NCBI GenBank assembly: GCA_030040815.1
Contig: JASHSZ010000334.1
Coordinates: 1 to 16,196 of the forward strand
Direction: 5' to 3'
Length of the DNA stretch: 16,196 nt
Source: Streptosporangiaceae bacterium
GTDB lineage: Bacteria; Actinomycetota; Actinomycetes; Streptosporangiales; Streptosporangiaceae
Shown here: in pieces, positions 6,571-13,957 of the stretch
How the letters are laid out: every line of letters starts with the position of its first letter
Numbering within the stretch: position 1 is the stretch's first letter
Translations under genes and position numbers: made by a program
Notes under the pieces: generated by a model
What the model was told of the DNA's origin: nothing
Seen by the model: the letters and a program-made list of their open reading frames with translations, nothing else
The model's database searches: none

Positions 6571-7293
6571 TTGTCACAGCAGCGGAGGCGGCCACGAACG
6601 CAGCGCCCCAGGCGCAGCCGAGTGGGTGAATTTCTGGTTGCTGCGTCGGCGGCAACAGTGGCCGTAGTGGCCACTGCGCTCGTGGTCATCACCGGCAGGC
6701 CCGGCTCGTCGACCGACCCGCTCGGTGTGGCTATGGCCGAGGTGCAAACAGGCGGCGTGGGCGTCAGCTTGGAGTTGGAGCGCCAGGAGGTGGTTCAGGA
6801 GGTCGCGGCGACCAACGCATTCAGCGTGACGAGTCGGCCGAAGATGAGCAGCCCAACCTTCATGCAATGCGTCTCATCGGCTGTCGGCGGGACCGATCTG
6901 CTGCCCCTTAACTACGTGACCATCGTGAACTTCCTGGTCGGGAACGGCTATACATCAATAGCGGCGGCAGGCATTGCTGGCAACATCTATCAGGAGTCCG
7001 GGGGCAACCCAGAGTCGGGCGATGCGGCCGCCGGCGGTCTGATCGGCTGGACCCCGCTGCCGAGTGGCTACATCACCGGGGACCCCAGCGCGGACCTGCA
7101 GACTCAGTTGGCGGGCCTGCTGGTATTTAACGACAACCTGAGCGAGTTCCTGCCGGCGCTGAATGCCGCTACGACGCCCGCTGACGCGGCGTATGTCTAC
7201 ATGACCGACTTCGAGCGGCCGGGCTTCCCGGCGGCCAGCAACCGGGAGGACTCGGCCATCGCGGTTGCCGCCACATGCGGCTTTACCTCTTAA
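6571..7293 (+). CDS. Secreted or anchored phage-lysozyme-2 domain protein
   Basis: A likely peptidoglycan hydrolase acting outside the membrane. From TTG 6571 the product is 240 residues. An Arg-rich N-terminus (SQQRRRPRTQRPRRSR) is followed by one transmembrane or uncleaved signal segment (EFLVAASAATVAVVATALVV, about 22-41), a linker, and a C-terminal domain of the phage tail lysozyme type (Phage_lysozyme2). That domain shows IAGNIYQESGGNPES with the candidate catalytic Glu at about 142, GGLIGWTPLPSGY, LQTQLAGLLVFN, LNAATTPADAAYVYM and DFERPG, ending in CGF. TTG 6571 is chosen because GGGAAGGA (6558-6565) sits 5 nt upstream and the basic-plus-hydrophobic N-terminus starts there. A GTG at 6622 would remove the charged part. 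The frame runs back to 6373, but that stretch is not protein-like. It has its own promoter and long leader. Confidence 0.88.
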   Translation: MSQQRRRPRTQRPRRSRVGEFLVAASAATVAVVATALVVITGRPGSSTDPLGVAMAEVQTGGVGVSLELERQEVVQEVAATNAFSVTSRPKMSSPTFMQCVSSAVGGTDLLPLNYVTIVNFLVGNGYTSIAAAGIAGNIYQESGGNPESGDAAAGGLIGWTPLPSGYITGDPSADLQTQLAGLLVFNDNLSEFLPALNAATTPADAAYVYMTDFERPGFPAASNREDSAIAVAATCGFTS

Positions 7294-7479
7294 CGGCGAG
7301 TTAATCGACAGGCGACCGACACCCGCGACGCGGCGCGGTCACAGCAGATCCGCAGTGCGAGAGACGCATGTTAGGGCGCGCTACCCTGCTGCGCACAGTG
7401 GCCAACCGTTACCCAGCAGGTCGGCGGGGCTGGTCATTAACATGTCTTGCATCGTGACCTGCGGCGAAAGAGGTCTCCG

Positions 7480-8310
7480 ATGGTCCGGCGCCGGCGCCTC
7501 GCTGCCGAGTTGCGGCGCCTGCGCGAGGCCGCCCATCTAACGTGTGACGAGGCCGCCGCGCGGCTTGACTGCTCGGCTTCGAAGATCAGCCGGATCGAGA
7601 CTGGGCGCGTTTCGGTGTCCCCGCGTGACGTCCGCGACCTGCTCCAGATCTACGGCGTGCCAGACGATCAGCGTGACAGCCTGATCCAGCTGGCCCGCGA
7701 GTCCCGGCAGCAGGGCTGGTGGCAGGCCTACGGCGACAGCGTGGAGCCGCACCTGGCGACATACCTCGGAATGGAGAGCGCTGCCTCCGAGATCCGGGTG
7801 TACCGGGGCAGCCGCCTTCCCGGCTTGCTGCAGACCGAGGAGTACGCGCGCACGGTGGCCGCGGCAAACTCGCAGGGCATCCCGCGTCCGGGCGACGAGC
7901 GGTCCATCGCATACCGGCTGGAGCGTCAGCAGCAGGCGAAGTTACGACGGCCGCGACTGCGGGTGGTGCTGGATGAGGCTGCTCTGCGGCGTCAGGTCGG
8001 CGGCCCGGACGTCATGCGCGCGCAGTTAGAGCATCTGGTCAGCCTGAGCGCCGAGTCCGAGATGTTCCTGCAGATCATCCCGTTCACCATCGGCGCGCCG
8101 ATCCTCAGCGACCTGCCGTTCGCCATCCTGGCCTTTCCCGACCGAGCCGATCCCGATGTGGTCTGCATCAGGTACCCGACCGGCACGATGTGGATTGAGG
8201 ACACGCCGGAGGTCTGCACGTACAACATGCTCTTCCGCCATCTCCAGACCGTGGCGCTGTCGCAAGATGACTCGGCAGCGCTCATGACCTCGGCACTGCA
8301 GGACCTGTAG
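7480..8310 (+). CDS. XRE-type HTH regulator with DUF5753 domain
   Basis: A 276-residue DNA-binding protein of the large actinomycete helix-turn-helix/DUF5753 family. The HTH covers about residues 5-62: LAAELRRLREAAHLTCDEAA, then ARLDCSASKISRIETGRVSV. The DUF5753 part follows, with YLGMESAASEIRVYRGSRLP, GLLQTEEYARTV, the RLERQQ region, VLDEAALRR and LQIIPFTIGA. The start is ATG 7480, with AAAGAGG 6 nt upstream; an in-frame ATG-like start at 7447 lacks this. Members often regulate development or are encoded beside a small DUF397 protein. None follows here; the next gene is a DUF2637 pseudogene. The operator is unknown. Confidence 0.93.
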   Translation: MVRRRRLAAELRRLREAAHLTCDEAAARLDCSASKISRIETGRVSVSPRDVRDLLQIYGVPDDQRDSLIQLARESRQQGWWQAYGDSVEPHLATYLGMESAASEIRVYRGSRLPGLLQTEEYARTVAAANSQGIPRPGDERSIAYRLERQQQAKLRRPRLRVVLDEAALRRQVGGPDVMRAQLEHLVSLSAESEMFLQIIPFTIGAPILSDLPFAILAFPDRADPDVVCIRYPTGTMWIEDTPEVCTYNMLFRHLQTVALSQDDSAALMTSALQDL

Positions 8311-8442
8311 CAGTTCGCCAGGCTCATAAGAGCGGCCAGGGCACGATTTCGCGGTCGCAAGCGTCAGGACAGCCTCACCGATGTGTCCTGGTGCGGATTA
8401 CTAGCCGCCTATCTGCGTGAACGTGGTCCCAGGGGGAGCGCC

Positions 8443-8820
8443 GTGGCCAACGCGTGGTGACGGGTGAGTCGGCGCTGGTAGGCGCACGCTGAGCGGGCGG
8501 GCGGATCGATGGATCAGGTGGACCACGGTCGCCTGCGTGGGGATGCTGGCACTGATCACCGGGACCGCCTCCTGTCTGCGCATCCACCTGCTTGTCGAGC
8601 TGCACGGCCAGCCGGGCTGGGTCGCTGCGCAGACACCGCTGTCGATAGACGAGATGATCGTCGGGGCGTCGACCACGCTGTTGGCCGACTCGCGCAGCGG
8701 CGCGCGAGGCTGCTTAATGCAGTGGGCGCTGATCGTGGCTGGGAGCGCTGCGAGCCTGGCAGCTAATGTCGACGTCGCCGAGCCAACAGTCATAGGTCGG
8801 GTCGTAGCCGCCTGGCGGCC
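8443..8820 (+). pseudogene. DUF2637 gene, N-terminal membrane half, broken
   Basis: AGGGGGAG (8431-8438) precedes a GTG at 8443 that opens MANAW and then stops at TGA 8458-8460. In a neighbouring frame the reading resumes after another TGA (about 8464) as GRRTLSGRADRWIRWTTVAC. It continues with VGMLALITGTASC, IHLLVELHGQPGWVAAQTPL, SIDEMIVGASTTLLADSRSG, LMQWALIVAGSAASLAANV and AEPTVIGRVVAAW. These match the multi-span membrane domain of DUF2637 proteins, known from actinomycete plasmids and integrative elements. Homology ends at 8815, where the family normally continues into another helix. The frame stays open to 9058 but no longer reads as DUF2637. The start region is frameshifted and the 3' half is lost, so it is a pseudogene. 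A DUF2637-like 3' half lies at 12815-13084. Confidence 0.7.
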
Positions 8821-8901
8821 GCGCTGTCCGCCACGAGGTATCCGGTTTGAACACGATCGCAGCAACAATCGGCGTGCACGGCAACCGCTAAACGATCTGC
8901 C

Positions 8902-9459
8902 TCACGCGCGTTCGTTCGATTCCTCCTGTCCGCGGATGCGCGCGTACACCATGACATCGTGGTACTCCCCGTTGTGGAACCAGGCGCCGCGGGCGGTGCC
9001 TTCGCTCAGGTACCCGCACTTCTCGGCTATGCGCAGCGAGGCGGCGTTCTTTCCGTGAATTATCAGCCGAAGCCGGTTCACTGGGAGCAGGGCAAACAGA
9101 TAGTGCGTGAGAAGCTGCAGCGCCTCGCTGGTGAGGCCCTTGCCGGCCTGGGCAGAATCGAACAGGTGATAACCGATTTCCAGCTCGCTGAGATAAGGAA
9201 CTGTTGGATAGTAGAGAATGCGTCCAGCGACCTGATTCTCGCTATCTATCATGAGGAGCGTGCCTTTCTGCGGCGTCCAGAATCCGGTCTCCTGGAATTC
9301 TTTCTTGAACGCCGGCTCCGAGGGCACGAAGAGCGGGTAATGGTCGCCCCGGCTGTCTAGATCCTGAAGGGTCTCATAAAGCCGGGCCAGATCTGCCTCG
9401 CGTACAAGTCGCAACGCTACGCGCTGGCCACGGAGCAGCGGTGTCGGGCTGTAATCCAT
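8902..9459 (-). CDS. GNAT family N-acetyltransferase (RimJ-like)
   Basis: A 185-residue acetyl-CoA-dependent acyltransferase of the Acetyltransf_3/RimJ type. Visible: the N-terminal LLRGQRVALRLVREADLARL strand-helix, ELEIGYHLFD (beta 4), the acetyl-CoA loop QAGKGLTSEALQLL, VNRLRLIIHGKNAASLRIAE with the conserved Asn, KCGYLSEGTARGAW and HDVMVYARI at the end. The start is ATG 9459, preceded by AGAGGAAG with about 5 nt spacing. The frame is open much further upstream (to 10116), but that stretch is a shadow of the divergent regulator. The substrate could be an N-terminal amine, a small molecule or an antibiotic; the sequence does not say. Its divergence from the STAND regulator (200 bp between starts) suggests a shared control region. 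Confidence 0.92.
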   Translation of the reverse strand: MDYSPTPLLRGQRVALRLVREADLARLYETLQDLDSRGDHYPLFVPSEPAFKKEFQETGFWTPQKGTLLMIDSENQVAGRILYYPTVPYLSELEIGYHLFDSAQAGKGLTSEALQLLTHYLFALLPVNRLRLIIHGKNAASLRIAEKCGYLSEGTARGAWFHNGEYHDVMVYARIRGQEESNERA

Positions 9460-9625
9460 TGTTGCTTCCTCTCGGCTCGCGGACGGCAGGTTGCTGTCTG
9501 GTCTGCGTCTTCGCGTGTGCGCACTCCCTGGCGTCAATCGTCGCCCTGTCAGCCGCGTCCTGTCTTCCGTGGTTTCCACGGATCCGGTCTCCGTGTCTCC
9601 GGGCGGGCAGCCGAGCCGATCGCCC

Positions 9626-9654
9626 TGGTGACGCGAGGGCCGCCTGCCTACAAT
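9626..9654 (+). promoter_or_regulatory. Promoter giving a leaderless transcript of the STAND regulator
   Basis: TACAAT (9649-9654) is a near-consensus -10 and ends only 6 nt before the ATG at 9661. Transcription would therefore start at or next to the A of the ATG. A weak -35, TGGTGA (9626-9631), has a 17-bp spacing. No ribosome-binding sequence precedes the ATG, which fits leaderless translation, a common mode in actinomycetes. Confidence 0.5.
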
Positions 9655-9660
9655 CCGGGT

Positions 9661-12309
9661 ATGGCGTGGGACGGGCCAGGGCCGCCCGCAATGCCGGATC
9701 CGCCGGTAACGGCGCGCGAGTTCGAAGTACTTCGCTATGTCAGCTACCGGCTGACCAACCGCGAGATCGCTGGCCGGCTCGGCATTTCCGTGCGCACGGT
9801 GGAAAGCCATGTATCGGCCCTGCTGGTGAAGCTGGCGGCAGAAAATCGTCGCGAGCTGGGTGTCCGCGGCGCTGCTCTGGTGCGTGCGTCGGCCGTGAAC
9901 AACAGAAATGGTGCCCTCCAGCCGGCGTTCGGCAGCTTCATCGGCCGATCCGACGAGCTCGCCCGGCTGCTCGCCATGCTGGACAGCCATCGCCTGATCA
10001 CGCTCACCGGACCGGCCGGAGTGGGCAAGACTCGGCTGGCGATCGAGCTCGCAGCTCGCGTCGCAACAGTCGGCACGACCGATGTCCGATTTGCTGACCT
10101 GGCGGCAGCTCGCCATGACGGCGAGGTGGCCGAGTGCTTGCTCACGGCACTCAGCATCTCGCCACCACCGGGCCGCGCGGCTCTCGATGGCCTGGCTCAG
10201 AACAGCGGCGACTGGCCCGTCCTGCTGATCATGGACAACTGCGAGCAGGCTCTGAGGGCGGTCGTCACAGCCCTCGGGACTCTGCTCGGAAGCTGGCCAG
10301 GCAGCCGGGTGGTAGCGACGAGCCGGGAGCCGCTGAACCTGATTGGAGAGGAGACGGTTTTCACGGTCCAGCCGCTGACAGTCCCGGCCCAGGGAGTTGC
10401 AGACGCCCCGTCAGTCGTTGCCTGCGATGCCGTTCAGCTGCTGGTCGACCGGGCGCGGAGTTCCGGAGCTACATTTTCGGTCACCGAGAAGAACGCCGAG
10501 GCGGTCGCGCGGCTGTGCCGCAGCATGGACGGATTGCCGCTCGCGCTGGAGCTGATGGCCGGTCGGCTGCGCACCTTCACTCCCGCGCAGCTGGTCACCG
10601 GTATGCGCGATCGCCTGTCCCTTCTGTCCGCACATGCTTCTGGCCGGCCTGACCGGCACCGGACATTGCGGGGTGCGGTCGACACGAGCTTCGAGGCGCT
10701 GTCTCGGCCGGAGCGCTCGCTGTTTGCCGCCCTGTCCGTCTTCACTGGCACGTTCGCGTTCGATGCTGTGGAAGACATCTGCGGCGGGTGCATCGAACTG
10801 GCGACTGCGCCGGTCATGGAGACCTTCGCGCGCCTTGTTGACCGCTCGCTCGTAATGACGGTGACGGCTGGGCCAGTCAACCGCTATCGGCTGCTGGAGA
10901 CACTGCGTGACTACGCACGCGAAAAACTGCCGCCCGGAGCCGAGCCTGGGCTGCGGTACCTGCACGCTGGGCACTATCTCGCTCTGGTCGAGCGAGCGGA
11001 ATGCCATCTGCGCGGGAGGGACGCGGCCGCATGGATCGTCAGGCTGCGCGCAGATCAGCCGAATCTTGACGAAGCTCTGGACTGGTCCGTTGCTTACGAG
11101 CCGCAGATCGCGCTCCGGCTGGTTAACGGCCTCAGACGGTACTGGGAAGACACGGACCAGCGTCATCAGGGCATCTCCTGGAGCGAGAAAGCGCTCGGCC
11201 TGAGCGTGGAACGTTCTGCACTGAAAGCGGAAGCCCTGATGACGGCAGCAATTCTGATTGCTCCGTGGGATTCCCCTCGGCTCACCGAGCTCGCGGCCGA
11301 GGCCGATGAACTCGCCCGCCAGATCGGGGATGAGCAGCTGGCAGCCCGCGCGGCAGTGTGCCGGGGCGAAGCCGATGCCTTCGCTCTGGCTCCGCACGAA
11401 ACTGAGACCGGTCGTGTCCAGCGCGCCATCGAATACTTCACCCGTACCGGGCAGGGGTGGCAGTCCGCGAACGCGATGCGCGTGCTGGCGCTGCTGCAGG
11501 CACCTCGTGATTCACTCCAGATGCTGGCTGAGGGGCGCCGCCTGTTCGAGCTGGAGGGCGATCGCCTGCAGGCGGCGAACTGCGCCTATCTGCTGGCATC
11601 CACCCTGGCTCGTGACCTCGGGGAGCCCCAGCAGGCGCGCGGGATTGCCCTGGATGCGCTCGCTGTCTTCACCGAGCTGGGCAGCGAACACCAGCAGGCC
11701 CACGCTCGCAGCGTCCTTGCCCTCATCGACTACCGCAGCGGCAATGCGGGGCGAGCTTCTGACGTCGCACACGACTGCCTGGACGTCTTCCGGCGCGTCG
11801 CCGACCAGCGCTGCTTCTCGGGAATGCTGCTGTTCCTGGCCGAGATTGAGCACGACCGGCAGCGCCCAGACCAGGAGATGCGGCTGCTGCGTCAGACGCT
11901 TGAGATTGCGTCCACCGGTGCGCACGGCCGGACTGTCCCGCTGGCCCTCGAGCGCCTCGCGGTGCTCTTCGAAGTCCAGCATCCGCTTACCGCAATCACG
12001 CTGCTAGCCGCCGCGCAGAATGCCGGCGGCAGCGCTGGTATGTCGGCGATTTTCGCAGCGCGGCTGGAATCGCTCAGGCGACGGACTAGCCCCGCGGCGT
12101 TCCGCGTGGCATGGCGGCGTGGACTGCACGCCCAGATCGGCAGTCTGGGCGCGATCTGTGACGCCGCCGTCTTACCGATGCCTGTCCCGGCTCCGGTAGC
12201 ACCAGCACATGAATGTCCCAGTACGGCTTCGGAGCGCTGCCCCGAGGTACTCCGGCACATCCAGCCCTCGTCTGCAGGACCGCCACTACCTAGTCAAGAG
12301 CTGCCCTGA
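9661..12309 (+). CDS. STAND regulator: N-terminal LuxR HTH, NB-ARC ATPase, TPR-like repeats
   Basis: An 882-residue signal-integrating transcription factor. Residues about 15-75 form a LuxR-type HTH: PVTAREFEVLRYVSYRLTNR, then EIAGRLGISVRTVESHVSAL. The NB-ARC-like ATPase follows: FIGRSDELARL, Walker A GPAGVGKT (117-124), Walker B LLIMDNCEQ (188-196), the sensor stretch VVATSREPLNLIGE and GLPLALEL (291-298). After a winged-helix-like region (ETLRDYAREKL) comes a long helical C-terminus with repeated Ala/Leu/Arg pairs, consistent with TPR repeats (for example AANCAYLLASTLARDLGEPQ). The HTH is at the N-terminus, unlike the LAL group where it is C-terminal; other actinomycete ATP-binding regulators share this order. 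ATG 9661 is chosen because the HTH starts just after it and a -10 box sits 6 nt before it. It is divergent from the GNAT gene. The target is unknown. Confidence 0.9.
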   Translation: MAWDGPGPPAMPDPPVTAREFEVLRYVSYRLTNREIAGRLGISVRTVESHVSALLVKLAAENRRELGVRGAALVRASAVNNRNGALQPAFGSFIGRSDELARLLAMLDSHRLITLTGPAGVGKTRLAIELAARVATVGTTDVRFADLAAARHDGEVAECLLTALSISPPPGRAALDGLAQNSGDWPVLLIMDNCEQALRAVVTALGTLLGSWPGSRVVATSREPLNLIGEETVFTVQPLTVPAQGVADAPSVVACDAVQLLVDRARSSGATFSVTEKNAEAVARLCRSMDGLPLALELMAGRLRTFTPAQLVTGMRDRLSLLSAHASGRPDRHRTLRGAVDTSFEALSRPERSLFAALSVFTGTFAFDAVEDICGGCIELATAPVMETFARLVDRSLVMTVTAGPVNRYRLLETLRDYAREKLPPGAEPGLRYLHAGHYLALVERAECHLRGRDAAAWIVRLRADQPNLDEALDWSVAYEPQIALRLVNGLRRYWEDTDQRHQGISWSEKALGLSVERSALKAEALMTAAILIAPWDSPRLTELAAEADELARQIGDEQLAARAAVCRGEADAFALAPHETETGRVQRAIEYFTRTGQGWQSANAMRVLALLQAPRDSLQMLAEGRRLFELEGDRLQAANCAYLLASTLARDLGEPQQARGIALDALAVFTELGSEHQQAHARSVLALIDYRSGNAGRASDVAHDCLDVFRRVADQRCFSGMLLFLAEIEHDRQRPDQEMRLLRQTLEIASTGAHGRTVPLALERLAVLFEVQHPLTAITLLAAAQNAGGSAGMSAIFAARLESLRRRTSPAAFRVAWRRGLHAQIGSLGAICDAAVLPMPVPAPVAPAHECPSTASERCPEVLRHIQPSSAGPPLPSQELP

Positions 12310-12506
12310 TGATCTTCGACGTCGCTGCATTGGCTAGGGAGGAGCGCATCAAAAAAGCCCATGCGTGCTCAGGGGTGCGTTCGCCCGCAGAACGGACCCC
12401 ACGGCAATAGCCGCCACACTCAGTGACGCCGACTCACCGAGTCACTCGACGGCTTGCCGCCAAGATGACCAGGCTCCGCAGGCTGACGCTCAGCCCGTCT
12501 GTGCAA
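12310..12506. other. Intergenic sequence after the STAND regulator, with repeat copy A
   Basis: No firm gene. A tiny ORF (12309-12410, 33 codons, MIFDVAALAREERIKKAHAC) overlaps the regulator's TGA by one base but has no family or codon support beyond its first 20 residues. It contains the first copy of the direct repeat described separately. The remainder has no recognisable features. Confidence 0.25.
12331..12381. repeat. Imperfect direct repeat, copy A
   Basis: AGGGAGGAGCG, then an A-rich patch, then GCCCATGCGTGCT, then GGTGCGTTCGC. The same order of words recurs at 12776-12825 with small changes, in the same orientation, about 443 bp away. The matching words include 11- and 9-base exact runs, so a common origin is likely. 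What it is (duplicated insertion end, att-like site, regulatory motif) is unknown. Confidence 0.5.
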
Positions 12507-12544
12507 GCCGAGGGTCCCGCCACGTCGGTCGCGGGACCCTCGGC
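12507..12544. terminator. Strong hairpin, perfect 14-bp stem
   Basis: GCCGAGGGTCCCGC (12507-12520) and GCGGGACCCTCGGC (12531-12544) pair perfectly over 14 bp with a 10-nt loop. It lies just beyond the 3' end of the minus-strand integrase relict, where a rho-independent terminator of that gene would be expected. No clear T-run is present on either side, as is usual for actinomycete terminators. It could act in both directions. Confidence 0.7.
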
Positions 12545-12554
12545 AGCACAGGAT

Positions 12555-12632
12555 TACGTCCCGATGGTCTCCCAGTTGCTTCTGACTGCCAGGCAGGACG
12601 TGAGCGTAGACCGTCAGGGTGACAGTCGGGCG
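12555..12632 (-). pseudogene. Relict of a tyrosine-integrase C-terminus
   Basis: One minus-strand frame reads PTVTLTVYAHVLPGSQKQLG. This matches the end of phage-type tyrosine recombinases, where a His-Ser-Thr-Val-Thr stretch is followed by the catalytic Tyr (here in VYAHV) and a short helix. After KQ the natural continuation seems to move to a neighbouring frame that stops at TAA shortly afterwards, just before the strong hairpin. Upstream sequence (above 12632) shows none of the catalytic Arg/His boxes, so only about 25 residues survive. The short match makes this a tentative but specific call. Confidence 0.45.
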
Positions 12633-12682
12633 GGCCGCGGCGCGGTTCGCCCGCGCGGTTCAGCAGGCGAAGCGATGACTCG

Positions 12683-12699
12683 GGTATCACGCGGATACC
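12683..12699. repeat. Short inverted repeat GGTATC/GATACC
   Basis: Six-base arms GGTATC (12683-12688) and GATACC (12694-12699) with a 5-nt loop lie upstream of the integrase relict on the minus strand. Possible binding-site or recombinase-arm remnant, or chance. Confidence 0.25.
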
Positions 12700-12775
12700 A
12701 CGGCGTCGTTTCGCGACAGAATGACAAGGGCCGCAAGCTCGTGACCTGCGGCCGGACGGTCTTGATTGTGTGTCC

Positions 12776-12825
12776 GAGGGAGGAGCGTACCCAAAAGCCA
12801 ATGCGTGCTGACAGGTGAGTTCGCG
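12776..12825. repeat. Imperfect direct repeat, copy B
   Basis: Second copy of the repeat at 12331-12381: AGGGAGGAGCG, a CAAAA patch, GCCAATGCGTGCT, then GGTGAGTTCGC. It ends inside the first codons of the DUF2637-like C-terminal fragment. The two copies bracket the integrase relict and the strong hairpin. Confidence 0.5.
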
Positions 12826-13084
12826 CTCGGAGCCGCCTGGTGACCCGGCGTTCGGACTGGTGGGTCCGCCGGACGACAATCGGGTGCGCGCCCCGGCGCC
12901 ACCTGTCAGCGCGGGTCGCGCTCACTGTGCAACGGCTGGGCTGGCGCTGCAGGCCGATGCCTGGCGATGGGCTCAGGACCATAAGGCCGACGACGGCTCG
13001 ATACCCTCGGGGGCAGACATCGCCCGCCAGCACGGCCGTCATGAGCGGTGCGGACGCTTGGTCAAGCGATCCGGGTTAGCAGGA
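12815..13084 (+). pseudogene. DUF2637-like C-terminal fragment
   Basis: From a GTG at 12815 the plus frame first encodes a Pro-rich linker (DPAFGLVGPPDDNRVRAPAP) and then LQADAWRWAQDHKADDGSIP, SGADIARQHGRHERCGRLVK and RSGLAG. The last part matches the small HTH-like C-terminal module found in DUF2637 proteins and related plasmid proteins (W.WA..n...GslPSG..IA...gRhERwGRLVK). The usual Trp in ERWGR is Cys here. The frame runs on to 13258, but the later part is not like the family and overlaps the RraA-like gene on the other strand. It lacks the membrane half, which lies at 8443-8820 on the same strand. Confidence 0.55.
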
Positions 13085-13207
13085 ACCGACCGGTCTTGTG
13101 ATCACAGCGGCCGAGTGCGGCGACCCACTGCTGCCACAGCAGGGAGTGCCATGAACGGCGGCCCCGTCGCCGGTGCCGAGCAGGTCCACGGCCGGCCTGT
13201 AGAAGGC

Positions 13208-13915
13208 TTATTCCTCTACAGCCCCGCCCACGGTGCGCAGATGCTCACGGAAGCTTAGGGAGGGCGTTTTCCCGCGCTTCGCAAGGTAGGCACGGAACTG
13301 TACCTGGCTGCGCAGTGAGACACCGGCCCGGATCCGTTCAGATTGGCACCGCTCGGTGTCGCTGATCGTCTCGGCCAGCGTGAAGATCTCCTCGGCCTGC
13401 GGGCTGGGCAGGAAGAGGACGCCGTCCTCGTCGCCGAGGACCAGATCCTCGCGGCTCACTGCCCAGTCCCCGACGACGGCGGACGCCAGCGCGTCATGCG
13501 CGCGGGCGTCGAGCCGGAGGGGGCCAGTGGGGATCGCTCCGAGGCTGAAGACCGGCAGCCCGATCGCCCGTATCTCAGCGGTGTCGCGATGCAGTCCCCA
13601 GATCACTATGCCTTCCATACCGGCTGCCTGGGCCTTGAGAGCCACCAGGTCACCGGCGCATGCTTCATCCAGGCGCCCGCCGTTGTCGACTACCAGCACG
13701 TCGCCCGGTGCTGCAGTTTCGAATGCCTCCAGGAAGACATCGACGCTGCCGGCATGCCTGGCGGGACAGACACGACCGGCCAGGCGGCTGCCAGGCACCA
13801 CGCCACGCAAGAGCGCAGAAGCGCAACGCACTGGGGTTCGGGCGCGTATGCAGGCGTCGGCCACGTGAGCTGTGGTGAGGGCTGCGAACCGGTGCTGCAA
13901 CATTTGGTGGTCCAT
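13208..13915 (-). CDS. RraA-like / HMG-aldolase family protein
   Basis: A 235-residue protein of the RraA-like family, which includes RNase E regulator RraA, 4-hydroxy-4-methyl-2-oxoglutarate aldolase and oxaloacetate decarboxylases; the length fits the aldolase group better than RraA (about 160). Visible: AFETAAPGDVLVVDNGGRLD, the ACAGDLVALKAQAAGMEGIV loop, then IWGLHRDTAEIRAIGLPVFS. The Arg-Asp pair of GLHRD is at the place where the family binds the oxo-acid and the metal. The usual G(D/G).R.A..G pattern is changed to GGRLDEACAGD. The start is ATG 13915, with AAGGA about 12 nt upstream (long spacing). It lies 42 bp downstream of the MFS gene on the same strand, so the two may share a transcript, with a role in handling an organic acid. 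The exact reaction is not predictable. Confidence 0.85.
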   Translation of the reverse strand: MDHQMLQHRFAALTTAHVADACIRARTPVRCASALLRGVVPGSRLAGRVCPARHAGSVDVFLEAFETAAPGDVLVVDNGGRLDEACAGDLVALKAQAAGMEGIVIWGLHRDTAEIRAIGLPVFSLGAIPTGPLRLDARAHDALASAVVGDWAVSREDLVLGDEDGVLFLPSPQAEEIFTLAETISDTERCQSERIRAGVSLRSQVQFRAYLAKRGKTPSLSFREHLRTVGGAVEE

Positions 13916-13957
13916 GATGATGTTTGTTCCTTGGGGTGGCGGCGATGACGGCGAGCG

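Noticed and set aside
9460..10116. N-terminal extension of the GNAT frame
   Set aside because: Antisense to the STAND regulator; GNAT homology starts at ATG 9459 with AGAGGAAG before it.
12423..13042. Overlapping ORFs on both strands (12423-12818 plus, 12614-13042 minus)
   Set aside because: They run through the strong hairpin or the integrase relict in the wrong frame and have no recognisable family.
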